A DNA stretch of 64,000 nucleotides. Origin: CAWDPQ01 sp963804245. GTDB lineage: Bacteria > Acidobacteriota > Vicinamibacteria > Vicinamibacterales > 2-12-FULL-66-21. Of the stretch, positions 9,029 through 17,076 are shown in pieces (positions within the stretch are counted from its first letter, which is position 1; every line of letters begins with the position of its first letter). The DNA lies in the NCBI GenBank assembly GCA_963804245.1, contig CAWDPQ010000014.1:62001-126000 (forward strand), written 5' to 3'. Position numbers and translations under genes: made by a program. The notes beneath the pieces are model-generated. The model made no database searches. It worked only from the letters and a program-made list of their open reading frames with translations, and was not told where the DNA came from.

Positions 9029-10826
9029 TCACACCGTGATGCGGATGGCCACCGCGGTCATGTCGTCATTCGGTGGCGTATCCGCCCGCCATTCGGCGAC
9101 CGCTCGAAAAATCTCATCCACGAGTCCCTTCGCGGGGAGTTCGCGCGAGCGCGTCACGACGTCGAGGAGTCGCGCAGCCGTGAACTCCTCGCCATTCGCG
9201 TTCATCGCCTCGAAAACGCCGTCCGTGCAGAAGACGAAGACATCTCCCGCGTGCAGTGCGAAGGTCACCTCGTCGTACGTGGAACCGTTGAAGGATCCGA
9301 GCGGAACACCCGGCAGTTCTATCTGCGCCACGCCTTCCGCTGAGCAGCGGATTGGATACGGCAGGCCGGAATTGGCCAGAGTCACCGATCGACGCTTCAA
9401 GTCGAAGATGGTGTAGCAGAGCGTGCAGTAGTACTCCTCCAATTGCCGCTGATGGAGGATGGTGTTCACGGACGACAGCACGCCGGCGGGGCTCGAGCGC
9501 TCGGGCAGGTAGCGCCGGCGGAACGTTCGGCCGCGGACGAGCTCCGCCGCAAACGCGCTGTAGAGCGCCGCCGGCACGCCCTTTCCCGAGACATCCCCTA
9601 CCGCCACCACCAGCGTGTTCGACTCCGGAGCGAGATACTCGTGGAAGTCTCCTCCGAGCTCACGCGCGGATGCGAACGCGGCGCCGAGGTCAACACCCTT
9701 CAGACGTTTGGGCGGACCCGCCGGCAGGAGCGCCACCTGCACGCGCTGTGCGAAGCGCACTTCCTTTTCCAGCCGCACTTGATTCGCGCGCACCTGCTCG
9801 TAGAGTCGCGCGTTCTCGATCGCCACCGCGGCCTGGCTCGCCAGCATGCTCATGATTTCCACGTCGCGTTTGCTGAACGCATCCAGCTCCGGACTCTCCA
9901 GATCCACGACACCGATGCATCGCTCCTGCAGCATCAGCGGTATCGCGAGCTCCGATCGCACATCGTCTACGAGCTTGATGTAGCGCGGATCCTGAGAGAC
10001 GTCGGAGACGAGCACCGGCTCCTTGTGCAGCGCGGCGTAGCCGACGAGACCTTCGCCGAGACGTACGCGGGGCACTTCGACTTTTTCGCCATATTGGACC
10101 GCCAGCTGCATCTCGAGCTCGCCGGTGTCGTTCAACAGCAGGATGCCGAGCGTGCGGTAGTCGATGACCCGCCTGGCGAGCTCCGCAATCCGTGCGAACA
10201 GCTGATCGAGATCGAGGACGGACGTGACCTCGCGGGCGATTTCGGCGAGTGTCTCGAATGCTTCCGCGTCGCGCTTGCTGCGTTCGAACAGTCGCGCGTT
10301 GACCAGCGCGACCGCCACGTGGACGGCAAACTGACGCACGATATCGACGTCGCGCTGGGTAAAGTGATCCCGGTTCTTGCTCAGGATGTTCAGCGCCCCG
10401 ATCGGTCGCGACTTGTGAATCAGGGGGACGACGATCTCCGATAACATCCCGGGTACAAACTCCACGTATCGCGGATCCGCCGGGAGATTGTTGACGAGCA
10501 CCGGTTGCTCGCTGGAAACGGCCGCTCCGACGAGGCCGACTTTGGGATTCAGACGCAGCGGTTGATCGGGGGCGGGGTAGCCGACCGTGTACGCCGTGCG
10601 CAGCTCGCCGCGCCGTTCGTCGAGCAGGTAGACAGCAAACGCCTCGAATGCAATGAGACGAGCAATCAAGCCGGGGAATCCGTTCGAGCAGAGTGTCGAG
10701 GTCGAGGACGCTGGTGACCTGACGCCCCAGATCGACCAGCGTGGTGACGAGATCGTGATCCTGCGGGCCGGCGGCGGGTTGCGCCGCATCCGGCGCCGGT
10801 CCCTCCGATGTCGATCCCTGGCTCAC
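9029..10826 (-). CDS. GAF-GAF-SpoIIE (PP2C-type) serine phosphatase (apparent frameshift)
   Basis: RsbU-type phosphatases dephosphorylate anti-anti-sigma factors in partner-switching pathways. After a short helical N-terminus come two GAF domains (first around FEAFAVYLLDERRGE, second around RTLGILLLNDTGELE), a coiled linker (VRANQVRLEKEVRFAQRVQ) and a SpoIIE domain with metal-binding signatures (LGGDFHEYL, VGDVSGKGVPAAL, FCTDGVFEA). One extra base near 10667-10669 (ctTgatt) breaks the N-terminal part; correcting it gives RIPRLIARLIAFEAF and about 598 residues. The start is given as GTG 10826; ATG 10859 is also in frame but overlaps the fabZ start. No cognate STAS or RsbW gene is in the window. 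Confidence 0.8.
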
Positions 10827-10837
10827 TGCGGTGACGA

Positions 10838-10846
10838 TATTATACT
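10838..10846. promoter_or_regulatory. possible divergent core promoter
   Basis: The AT-rich word TATTATACT lies in GC-rich surroundings. The minus strand reads TATAAT (10839-10844), and the plus strand reads TATTAT or TATACT. It sits only 12-20 bp from the likely starts of both the phosphatase and fabZ, so both messages could be nearly leaderless. No good -35 is visible on either side. Confidence 0.35.
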
Positions 10847-10857
10847 GACTGACCGAC

Positions 10858-11976
10858 ATGGACCTGACACTGCCCCTGGACTACACCGCCATCGAACGAA
10901 TTCTTCCGCATCGCTATCCGTTCCTGCTCGTCGATCGCATCATCGAGCTCGAGCCGGACAAGCGCATCGTCGGAATCAAGAACGTCACGCTGAACGAGCG
11001 CTATCTCGCGCACGGCGATGGCGAGGCACCGGTGCTGCCGCCGACGATCCTGACGGAAGCCGTGGCGCAGGTCGGCGCGATCATGATCCTGGCCAAGCCG
11101 GAGAATCGCGAAAAGCTGATCTACTTCATGGGCATCGAACGTGTTCGATACCGACGACCCGTGCATCCGGGTGACGTCGTGGTGATCGAGGCCACGGTGC
11201 GACGGCTCCGCAGTCGCATGGGACAGCTCAAAGGCGTCGCACGCGTCAACGGCCGCGTGGTCGTCGAAGGCACGATGACCTTCGCGCTTGGACCACGCAA
11301 CGAAGGGCGCCATTACCTGATCGCTGACGGATTCGGCACGCGCCCTCCGCGGAATGAAGCGAAATCCACGGTTGCCGATCCGAACACGCCCGGCCTGAAG
11401 GCCGGGCCTACAGAGCTGATTTCACTGATTCGCCGCCCGCACGACCAGCAAGACCCCACCAATCTTCGCGGCGCGGGACATCCAGATCGCGACGCGCGAA
11501 TCCGGACGAAAGTACCGCCACGTATCGAGGACCGCAGGAACCAGGATGACGACGCCGATCGCGCGCTCGTCGATGTCAGTCGTGTCGGCCATGCCTTTGG
11601 TATCGCGCTCCTGCGGACCGGTACGAAAGAACGCGGCGCCCGCATACGCTCCGGATGCGAGGACGTTGAATGCCAGGACGCCCTTGGCGAGCGGCGCGTC
11701 CTCGTCGCGGAGGCGAGGGCGTCGCGTGAGCAACCACTCGCTGCCGGCGTGCTGCACCCAGAAACCGGCGGAGGAGATCGTGAACTCCCGCGCCGGCGAC
11801 AAGCCCGATCGATGCGTGATCGCAAAAAACGGTATGCCGTGGAAGTCGACTTTGCGGAGGCCGGGATCCGCGTCGAAGAGCAGGTCGAAAAACAGGTGGC
11901 CTGTCTCGTGTGCACCCAATCCGAGCGCGCCACCGGCAAGAAACAACCCAACGGTGGCGGCGCGATGTCTATTTGA
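10858..11976 (+). CDS. fabZ: 3-hydroxyacyl-ACP dehydratase FabZ with an anomalous open C-terminal extension
   Basis: The first about 145 residues are a complete FabZ hot-dog domain for the dehydration step of fatty-acid elongation: ILPHRYPFLLVDRI with the catalytic His, and the acidic residue in LTEAVAQVG. A stop is expected near TFALGPR (about 11300), but none occurs in frame. The ORF runs on through a palindromic repeat (11386-11411) and then antisense to the next gene to 11976. The extra about 220 residues are Arg/Asp-rich and not family-like. Either the repeat insertion removed the stop or an uncorrected indel hides it; the +1 frame has TGA near 11310. The functional product is probably about 150 residues. 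Confidence 0.82.
   Translation: MDLTLPLDYTAIERILPHRYPFLLVDRIIELEPDKRIVGIKNVTLNERYLAHGDGEAPVLPPTILTEAVAQVGAIMILAKPENREKLIYFMGIERVRYRRPVHPGDVVVIEATVRRLRSRMGQLKGVARVNGRVVVEGTMTFALGPRNEGRHYLIADGFGTRPPRNEAKSTVADPNTPGLKAGPTELISLIRRPHDQQDPTNLRGAGHPDRDARIRTKVPPRIEDRRNQDDDADRALVDVSRVGHAFGIALLRTGTKERGARIRSGCEDVECQDALGERRVLVAEARASREQPLAAGVLHPETGGGDRELPRRRQARSMRDRKKRYAVEVDFAEAGIRVEEQVEKQVACLVCTQSERATGKKQPNGGGAMSI
11386..11411. repeat. palindromic CTGAAG repeat at the fabZ 3' end
   Basis: GCCCGGCCTGAAGGCCGGGC at 11388-11407, followed by CTAC, is a single REP-like hairpin of the same family as the paired element near 9.0 kb. It lies inside the abnormal fabZ extension. Confidence 0.75.
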
Positions 11977-12108
11977 CGGTGGCTCGTTCTGTTGAGCTTG
12001 CACAGGCGCAAGAGCCCCTGCCGCCGCAACCTGCAGGAGCATCACGACTAAGGTGCGGGCGACGAATATTGGCCGGCCTGCCTCGGCCGTGGCATAGCCG
12101 TTGCTCAC
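11422..12108 (-). CDS. membrane protein with an HExxH motif, unknown family
   Basis: A 228-residue protein with an N-terminal signal or helix (RTLVVMLLQVAAAGALAPVQA) and further hydrophobic stretches (AATVGLFLAGGALGLG, GVLAFNVLASGAYAGAAFF, VVILVPAVLDTW). The motif GAHETGHLFFD gives HExxH immediately after a hydrophobic segment, as in membrane zinc metalloproteases of the M50/M48 kind. No third ligand motif (NxxPxxxxDG or ExxxD) can be confidently seen. It may be a degenerate or novel membrane metalloprotease. The fabZ read-through ORF lies antisense to it. Confidence 0.6.
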   Translation of the reverse strand: MSNGYATAEAGRPIFVARTLVVMLLQVAAAGALAPVQAQQNEPPSNRHRAATVGLFLAGGALGLGAHETGHLFFDLLFDADPGLRKVDFHGIPFFAITHRSGLSPAREFTISSAGFWVQHAGSEWLLTRRPRLRDEDAPLAKGVLAFNVLASGAYAGAAFFRTGPQERDTKGMADTTDIDERAIGVVILVPAVLDTWRYFRPDSRVAIWMSRAAKIGGVLLVVRAANQ

Positions 12109-12159
12109 CGAACGCCCTGGTGTTTAAGCGCGCCACCGAACGGCGCAGGGGGAACTGGG

Positions 12160-12306
12160 ATGCTCGAAACCATTGCGATCATTCTTCTCGTGCTCTGGCT
12201 GCTTGGCGTGGTCAGCGGATACACGCTGGGCAACTTCATTTACATTCTGCTCGTGATCGCCATCGTGCTGTTCCTGGTGCGGTTGGTGAGCGGCCGACGC
12301 GTTTAG
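12160..12306 (+). CDS. lmo0937-family small membrane protein
   Basis: This 48-residue gene has two hydrophobic helices (IAIILLVLWLLGVVSG and FIYILLVIAIVLFLVRLV) and a basic tail GRRV. It matches the widespread lmo0937/DUF5670 small membrane protein pattern (LWLLGxVxxYTLGxFIHILLVIA-like). ATG 12160 is preceded by AGGGGGA at a spacing of about 6 nt. The function is unknown; in other bacteria the family is often stress-associated. It is convergent with the DMT transporter, 3 bp apart. Confidence 0.83.
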   Translation: MLETIAIILLVLWLLGVVSGYTLGNFIYILLVIAIVLFLVRLVSGRRV

Positions 12307-12309
12307 CCG

Positions 12310-13314
12310 TCAGGCGATACGCCGCGGCTGTGGCTTGCCATCCGCGATCCGGCTCGTCGCCTGGTCCGAGACTTCTGTCTTGTCTCGGGCTTGTTCGGAG
12401 TCGTCCGCCGTAGACGCAGACGCCCGTGACCGCACGATCGCGACGCCTGCAAACACGAGGGCGGCCGCGATCGCCACCCGACTGTTGAACGGTTCGCCAA
12501 GCACGACCACGCCGAGAGCAACCGCAATCACCGGGTTGATGTAGGCGTAGAGCGACACGAATGATACAGCCAGGTGTCGTAGCGCGTAGGTATACGCTAC
12601 GAAGCCACCTACGGCGCCGATGGTAGAGAGATACGCCAGCGCCGTCACTGTTCGCGTGCTGAAGGACAATTCGGTCCACTCGCCGCGCACGGTGCCAGCT
12701 GCAATCATCATCAGTCCGCCAGCCAGCATCTGCAGTGCGGTACTGCCGACCACATCATCGTTCCGCGGTTGTCGTCGCGAATAGGCCGAACCCAGCGACC
12801 AGCCAAGCGACGCGATCTGCAGCGCCAGGACACCGATCAGAAACTGTCGGCTGCCGGTGCTGCCGAGTGATAGCTCGGGCCAGAGGAGCACCAGGATTCC
12901 GGCAAACCCGACAGCCAAACCGAGCGCCGTCGCACGGGTCAGGCGCTCACCGTCGCGCAGACAGGCTTCAACACCGGCCATCCAGAACGGCGATGTGGCG
13001 ATGAAGACAGCGGTCAGCCCACTCGGCACCCACTGCTCGGCGACAACCACTCCGCCGTTGCCGAGACCGAGGAGGAGAAAGGCCATCAGCGCGATTCCAC
13101 CCCAACTCTTGCGCGACGGCAGCGGCTCACCACGCATCAGCACGTAGCCGCCGAGCAGGACACCAGCGATCGTCCAGCGCAGGCCGCCCATCAGCGCCGG
13201 CGGAATCGTTTCAAGGCTGATGCGGATGCCCAGGTAAGTGGTCCCCCAAATCACGCAGACGAGCGCCCAGGCGAAGTAGGCCAGACGTCTTTCGCGAGCC
13301 GAGGAGGGCGTCAA
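12310..13314 (-). CDS. DMT/EamA-family transporter
   Basis: A 334-residue inner-membrane protein with about ten helices arranged as two EamA repeats: the first begins LVCVIWGTTYLGIRISLE, the second around LASLGWSLGSAYSRRQ. These are typical drug/metabolite exporters of amino acids or metabolites. The start is TTG 13314, overlapping the stop of the Lrp gene (TTGA), so translation is probably coupled. The Lrp/AsnC partner suggests amino-acid export under leucine-responsive-type control. Confidence 0.88.
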   Translation of the reverse strand: MTPSSARERRLAYFAWALVCVIWGTTYLGIRISLETIPPALMGGLRWTIAGVLLGGYVLMRGEPLPSRKSWGGIALMAFLLLGLGNGGVVVAEQWVPSGLTAVFIATSPFWMAGVEACLRDGERLTRATALGLAVGFAGILVLLWPELSLGSTGSRQFLIGVLALQIASLGWSLGSAYSRRQPRNDDVVGSTALQMLAGGLMMIAAGTVRGEWTELSFSTRTVTALAYLSTIGAVGGFVAYTYALRHLAVSFVSLYAYINPVIAVALGVVVLGEPFNSRVAIAAALVFAGVAIVRSRASASTADDSEQARDKTEVSDQATSRIADGKPQPRRIA

Positions 13315-13799
13315 GGTACGAGCTCCTGTGCGCGCCCCATGTGCAGTCGTGGTGTTTCTTTCACGGTCTCGAGCACAATCGTGGTGCGCGTGGATCGAAC
13401 GCCGGGAATCCGCGCGAAACGCGTGCGCAGCAAGACACCCAAATCCTCCGCGTCACGCGCCCTGACTTTCACCAGGTAGCAGTCGTCGCCCGCCACGTGA
13501 TGGACCTCGAGGACTTCGGAGATTTCGGCCAGTGCGTGAGCGACTCGATCTTCGGCACCAACCTCGTCGCTGCGGACAGCGACGAACGCCAGGAGCGGGA
13601 GGGCAATAGTCCGGGGATCGATGAGCGCGCTATAGCCCCGGATCACGCCGCGTGCCTCGAGTTTCCTGACCCGTTCCATGACCGCGGACGGAGCCAGACC
13701 CACGTCGCGGGCGATGTCCGCCTGCGTCTCGCGAGCGTTGGCCTGCAGAATCTCGATGATTCTCAGGTCGAGGTGGTCGACGCTTCTCTCCATTCCCAT
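13311..13799 (-). CDS. Lrp/AsnC-family transcriptional regulator
   Basis: 162 residues: an N-terminal winged HTH (LDLRIIEILQANARETQADIA, VGLAPSAVMERVRKLEARGVI) and a C-terminal AsnC ligand/oligomer domain (VAGDDCYLVKVRARDAEDL). Members bind amino acids and control transport or metabolism genes. It overlaps the downstream EamA exporter gene by 4 bp and most likely controls it. Candidate operator words lie just upstream. Confidence 0.92.
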   Translation of the reverse strand: MGMERSVDHLDLRIIEILQANARETQADIARDVGLAPSAVMERVRKLEARGVIRGYSALIDPRTIALPLLAFVAVRSDEVGAEDRVAHALAEISEVLEVHHVAGDDCYLVKVRARDAEDLGVLLRTRFARIPGVRSTRTTIVLETVKETPRLHMGRAQELVP

Positions 13800-13841
13800 C
13801 TCGCAAGAATACTATGGCGGTATGACGGCTAGATACCATCC

Positions 13842-13882
13842 AATATTCTGTTGGTACGGCTACAAACAGCTGAATATTCTGT
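13842..13882. promoter_or_regulatory. candidate Lrp-type operator (two AATATTCTGT boxes)
   Basis: The word AATATTCTGT occurs at 13842-13851 and again at 13873-13882, 31 bp apart (about three helical turns), in an AT-rich patch 43-83 bp upstream of the lrp start. The spacing on one face of the helix and the ATATT core fit an Lrp/AsnC autoregulatory site. This is inferred only. Confidence 0.45.
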
Positions 13883-13939
13883 CCGATAGCCACAAGTCCG
13901 AATGGCTGGCCTGCGGAGATGAGCGATGGATTATGTCGT

Positions 13940-13996
13940 GAGCCCGGCCCTTAGGCCCTCTGGGTGCGTAGGCCGGGCCTTAAGGCCGGGCCTGTG
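13940..13996. repeat. palindromic repeats between lrp and the SDR gene
   Basis: A partial copy AGCCCGGCCCTTAGGCC (13941-13957) is followed by a complete hairpin GGCCGGGCCTTAAGGCCGGGCC (13971-13992), preceded by CGTA. These belong to the same REP-like family as elsewhere in the window. Confidence 0.75.
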
Positions 13997-14014
13997 GAAT
14001 CACTCGCGGGGACG

Positions 14015-14803
14015 TCACACGAACCCGAACGGTCCCTTGCCGAGCCAGGCGCCACCGTCGATCGTCAGTGTCTCTCCGGTAATGAATCCAGCCTGCGGCG
14101 AAATCAGATAGGCCACGGCGTTCGCAATTTCCTCGGGCTTTCCCCATCTGCCGAGCGGCACCATGCTGGTGATGCGCTCGACGACCTCGCGACTGTTCCA
14201 CAGCTGTTTGGCGGCGCCTGGGGACTCGACAGGGCCAGGAGCCAAGGCGTTTACCCGGATCCCGTACTTGGCCCATTCCACGGCGAGCGTCTGCGTCATC
14301 GACATGACACCAGCCTTGGCAGCGGCTGAGTGAACGGTGCCGGCGCTGCCAGTCCAAACGTAGTTGGCGAGTATGGAGACGATGGACCCGGGCGCGCGGC
14401 GAGCGATGAGGTGGCGTCCCACGGCCCGCGTGCAATAGAAGGAGCCGTTCAAGACGATGTTGATGACGGCGTTCCAGCCGTTCGGCGACAGCTCTTCGGC
14501 GCGGCAGATGAAGTTGCCGGCCGCGTTGTTGACGAGGACGTCGATGCGGCCGAAATGCTTGACCACACGGGCCGCCATCTCGTCCACCTGATCGGGCAGT
14601 CGGACGTCCACCTGAACGACCAGGGGATCCAGTCCGGCGTGCCTGAGCTCCGCCGATCCGTGTTCGAGGTTCGCCGAGTTCCGACTGCCGATGGCGACCT
14701 TAGCACCAAGCTCCCCGAGCCGCTTCGCGGTGGCGAGGCCGATCCCCGTGCCGCCACCGGTGATAATGACGACCTGGTCTTTCAACAGATCTGGCGAGAA
14801 CAT
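14015..14803 (-). CDS. short-chain dehydrogenase, 2,4-dienoyl-CoA reductase-like
   Basis: A 262-residue SDR with Rossmann motif GGGTGIG (residues about 16-22), NNAAGNF in place of the usual NNAG, and PGPVESPGAAKQLW, a combination seen in 2,4-dienoyl-CoA reductases that saturate intermediates of unsaturated fatty-acid oxidation with NADPH. The S/Y/K catalytic region is non-standard: the usual YxxxK is replaced by HSAAAK in VHSAAAKAGVM, as in the DECR subgroup, which lacks the classical Tyr. The start is ATG 14803, chosen by family length. It is divergent from the selenoprotein candidate. Confidence 0.82.
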   Translation of the reverse strand: MFSPDLLKDQVVIITGGGTGIGLATAKRLGELGAKVAIGSRNSANLEHGSAELRHAGLDPLVVQVDVRLPDQVDEMAARVVKHFGRIDVLVNNAAGNFICRAEELSPNGWNAVINIVLNGSFYCTRAVGRHLIARRAPGSIVSILANYVWTGSAGTVHSAAAKAGVMSMTQTLAVEWAKYGIRVNALAPGPVESPGAAKQLWNSREVVERITSMVPLGRWGKPEEIANAVAYLISPQAGFITGETLTIDGGAWLGKGPFGFV

Positions 14804-14861
14804 GCGCGTCAGATTACCGGCCTCGCGCCCACAGTGTCCACGCCGGTGTACCATCAGGCAG

Positions 14862-15407
14862 ATGTTTCGCAATTGCCTCCTTCGTTTCATGGCCGTCGCC
14901 ATCGCTTTGAATGCGTTCGGCTGCGCTGACGAGCGACCAGCCGATACCACCACCGGCACTGCGCCGCGGCCTGAAGCCCGCCCCGCTCAGCGTCCAGAGC
15001 CGACGCCTGCACCGACCGCCACGCCGCCGCCGACGCCGCAAGTCGGGTATCGCGGTCCGTTGCCACCAATTCCCATGTCGCCGGATGCGGCCGCGGCGCC
15101 CGATGTCGTGCGCGCGATATACGAATTCGCGGCGCGCCGTCCCGACGTGATGCGATACGTCCCGTGTTTCTGCGGGTGCGAGCGCAATGGCCACAAGGAC
15201 AACGAAGACTGCTTCGTGTCGGCGCGCGCGGCCGACGGGCGACCGGAGTGGGACACGCACGGCCTCACTTGAAAGATCTGCATAGACGTCGCGCGTGACG
15301 CGATGCAAATGGACGCCGCGGGCCGCTCCGTCGCGGAAATCCGTTCCACGATCGAGCGCACCTACGCTCCGCACTTTCCAACGATGACGCCCACCCCGCG
15401 ACGATAG
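14862..15407 (+). CDS. PCFCGC-motif lipoprotein, probable selenoprotein (in-frame UGA at codon 137)
   Basis: ATG 14862 opens a lipoprotein signal (lipobox AFGC, Cys21), then a Pro/Thr-rich spacer, then a domain with PCFCGC (residues 101-106), HKDNEDC (111-117) and WDTHGLT. Codon 137 is TGA (15270-15272). The frame continues as KICIDVARDAMQMDAAG to TAG at 15405, in good agreement with the PCYCGC/CYCXC protein family, which has a CxxC at this place. The UGA therefore corresponds to the first residue of a UxxC redox motif (U137-K-I-C140). A hairpin follows the UGA at a suitable distance, and selD in this window itself carries a UGA. Total length is 181 residues. The function of the family is unknown; it is probably a thiol or metal redox protein at the envelope. 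Confidence 0.75.
15273..15306 (+). promoter_or_regulatory. SECIS-like hairpin after the in-frame UGA
   Basis: Immediately downstream of UGA 15270-15272 the message can pair GCAU (15280-15283) with AUGC (15303-15306), and CGUC (15287-15290) with GACG (15297-15300). This closes a six-nucleotide loop GCGCGU, 19-24 nt after the UGA. Bacterial SECIS elements lie in the coding sequence at about this distance and recruit SelB. Pairing was found by eye; its energy was not computed. Confidence 0.5.
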
Positions 15408-15438
15408 GGGCAGACGAGCTTGGCGCTATAATCCGCGC

Positions 15439-16974
15439 GTGAGCACGCCAGTCTCACGTACATCTCCCTCGCCAGAGGCGTTCGCGCGACTGTTCGAAGC
15501 CGTTCACGAAGGGGTCTACATCGGCGCGGTCGACGATCGCTCGTCGCAGACCTTTTCAGCCAATCCTTACCTGAAATTGATGTTCGGCTATTCGTCGGAC
15601 ACGCCTGAAGAGGACGTGCGTCCGTTCGAAGTCGAGCGTTTCGCCGACCCGCAGGCGCGCCAGGCTTTTGTCGATCGCTTGCGCCGTGACGGCGCCGCCA
15701 CCGACTATCTGCTGCGGCTGCGTCGTGCCGACCGCACGTTCATGTGGGTGGAGGTGACGGCTCACGCCGAGGTCGAGGACCAGCGGCTGCGCGTGGACGC
15801 GTTGATGCGCGACGTGACCGAGCGCAAGCGCCTCGAAGACCAGGCGCGCGATCTCTACCATCAGCTTTTGCAGGCCGAGAAGCTCGCCGCGCTCGGCCAG
15901 ACGATCAGCGGCGTGGCCCACGAGCTCAACAACCCGCTGGCGACGATCCTCACCTGGGCCGAGCGACTGTCACAGCGTCATGTGGACGAACAGACGCGCC
16001 GTGGGCTCGAGACCATCCTCAGCGAATCGGAACGCGCCGCAAAAATCGTACGCAACCTCCTGACCTTTGCCCGGAAGCGCCACACCACGCGGGCGATGGT
16101 CGATCTGAACACGGTGGTCCGCGAAACGCTGGCGCTCAGGTCGTACGAGCAGCAGTTGAGCAACATCACGATCCTCGAGGCGCTCTCGGCGGGACTGCCC
16201 AACGTGTTTGCCGACCCGCACCAGATTCAGCAGGTGCTCCTCAACCTGATCATGAATGCCGAACAGGCCATGCTCACGGCGAACGGACGCGGCACGCTCA
16301 TCCTGCGCACCTGGCACGATGTCGATGGCGAGGCGGTCGTGCTCGAAGTGAACGACGATGGGCCGGGTGTGCCCGAGGAAGTCCGACCGAAGATATTCGA
16401 TCCCTTCTTCACGACGAAAGACGTCGGCAAAGGCACCGGACTCGGCCTCACCGTGGCCTACGCCATCGTCCAGGAGCACGGTGGGCGCATCACGCTGAAG
16501 TCGGAGCCGGCGCGCGGCGCCTCTTTTTACGTCGAGTTACCCGCGGGTGACGGACCGGTCAAGCCGCAAGCAATGCCGTCGAGTGTCGAGCGCAACACGA
16601 GTGTCGGTGCCGGTGCGTCCGTCCTCGTGGTCGAGGACGAAGCGGCACTTGGCGCCGCCGTCGCGGACGCCCTGCGCGACGCCGGCTTCACCGTTCAGCG
16701 TGCCGGCGACGGACAGGAGGCGCTGGATCGTGTGCGCGAGCAACCGTTCGATCTGATCGTCTGCGACTTGAAGATGCCGAGGCTGGATGGCGCCGCGTTC
16801 TACCGCATCATCGAAAAAACGGATGCAGCGATGACGCGTCGTATTCTTTTCGTAACCGGTGATGTGGCCGGAACGGATGCGGAACGGTTTCTGGAAGACA
16901 GCGGCTGTCGCTGGCTCGCAAAACCGTTCCGGCTCCGTGATCTCCTTCGAACTGCGGGCGAGATGATCGGGTAA
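15439..16974 (+). CDS. hybrid sensor histidine kinase (PAS-HisKA-HATPase-REC)
   Basis: A soluble 511-residue kinase with no membrane helix. A PAS domain lies at about residues 14-130 (MLRDVTERKRLE-type end). The HisKA domain has the phospho-His in SGVAHELNNPLATI (His161). The HATPase_c domain has the N-box (LLNLIMNAEQA), G1 (VNDDGPGVP), F-box (IFDPFFTTK) and G2 (GKGTGLGLT). A C-terminal receiver has the acidic pocket VVEDE, phospho-Asp in VCDLKMP and Lys in LAKPF. The start is GTG 15439. It lies in a signalling cluster, and the NtrC-type regulator 2 kb downstream is a plausible partner. Confidence 0.93.
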   Translation: MSTPVSRTSPSPEAFARLFEAVHEGVYIGAVDDRSSQTFSANPYLKLMFGYSSDTPEEDVRPFEVERFADPQARQAFVDRLRRDGAATDYLLRLRRADRTFMWVEVTAHAEVEDQRLRVDALMRDVTERKRLEDQARDLYHQLLQAEKLAALGQTISGVAHELNNPLATILTWAERLSQRHVDEQTRRGLETILSESERAAKIVRNLLTFARKRHTTRAMVDLNTVVRETLALRSYEQQLSNITILEALSAGLPNVFADPHQIQQVLLNLIMNAEQAMLTANGRGTLILRTWHDVDGEAVVLEVNDDGPGVPEEVRPKIFDPFFTTKDVGKGTGLGLTVAYAIVQEHGGRITLKSEPARGASFYVELPAGDGPVKPQAMPSSVERNTSVGAGASVLVVEDEAALGAAVADALRDAGFTVQRAGDGQEALDRVREQPFDLIVCDLKMPRLDGAAFYRIIEKTDAAMTRRILFVTGDVAGTDAERFLEDSGCRWLAKPFRLRDLLRTAGEMIG

Positions 16975-16979
16975 CCGAC

Positions 16980-17061
16980 CGTGGTTTCCGGCTTTAGCCG
17001 GAAGATGTCTGCTGTCGGCAACAAGCACACAGCAAACATCCGCCTGAAGGCGGAAACCACG
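16980..17061. repeat. paired palindromic repeat (REPIN-like)
   Basis: Inverted outer arms CGTGGTTTCCG (16980-16990) and CGGAAACCACG (17051-17061) enclose two CTTTAG/CTGAAG hairpins (TTCCGGCTTTAGCCGGAA and CCGCCTGAAGGCGG). The element lies between the convergent kinase and sigma-factor genes and is the most symmetrical copy in the window. Confidence 0.8.
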
Positions 17062-17076
17062 CAACAGGCGCGATCG

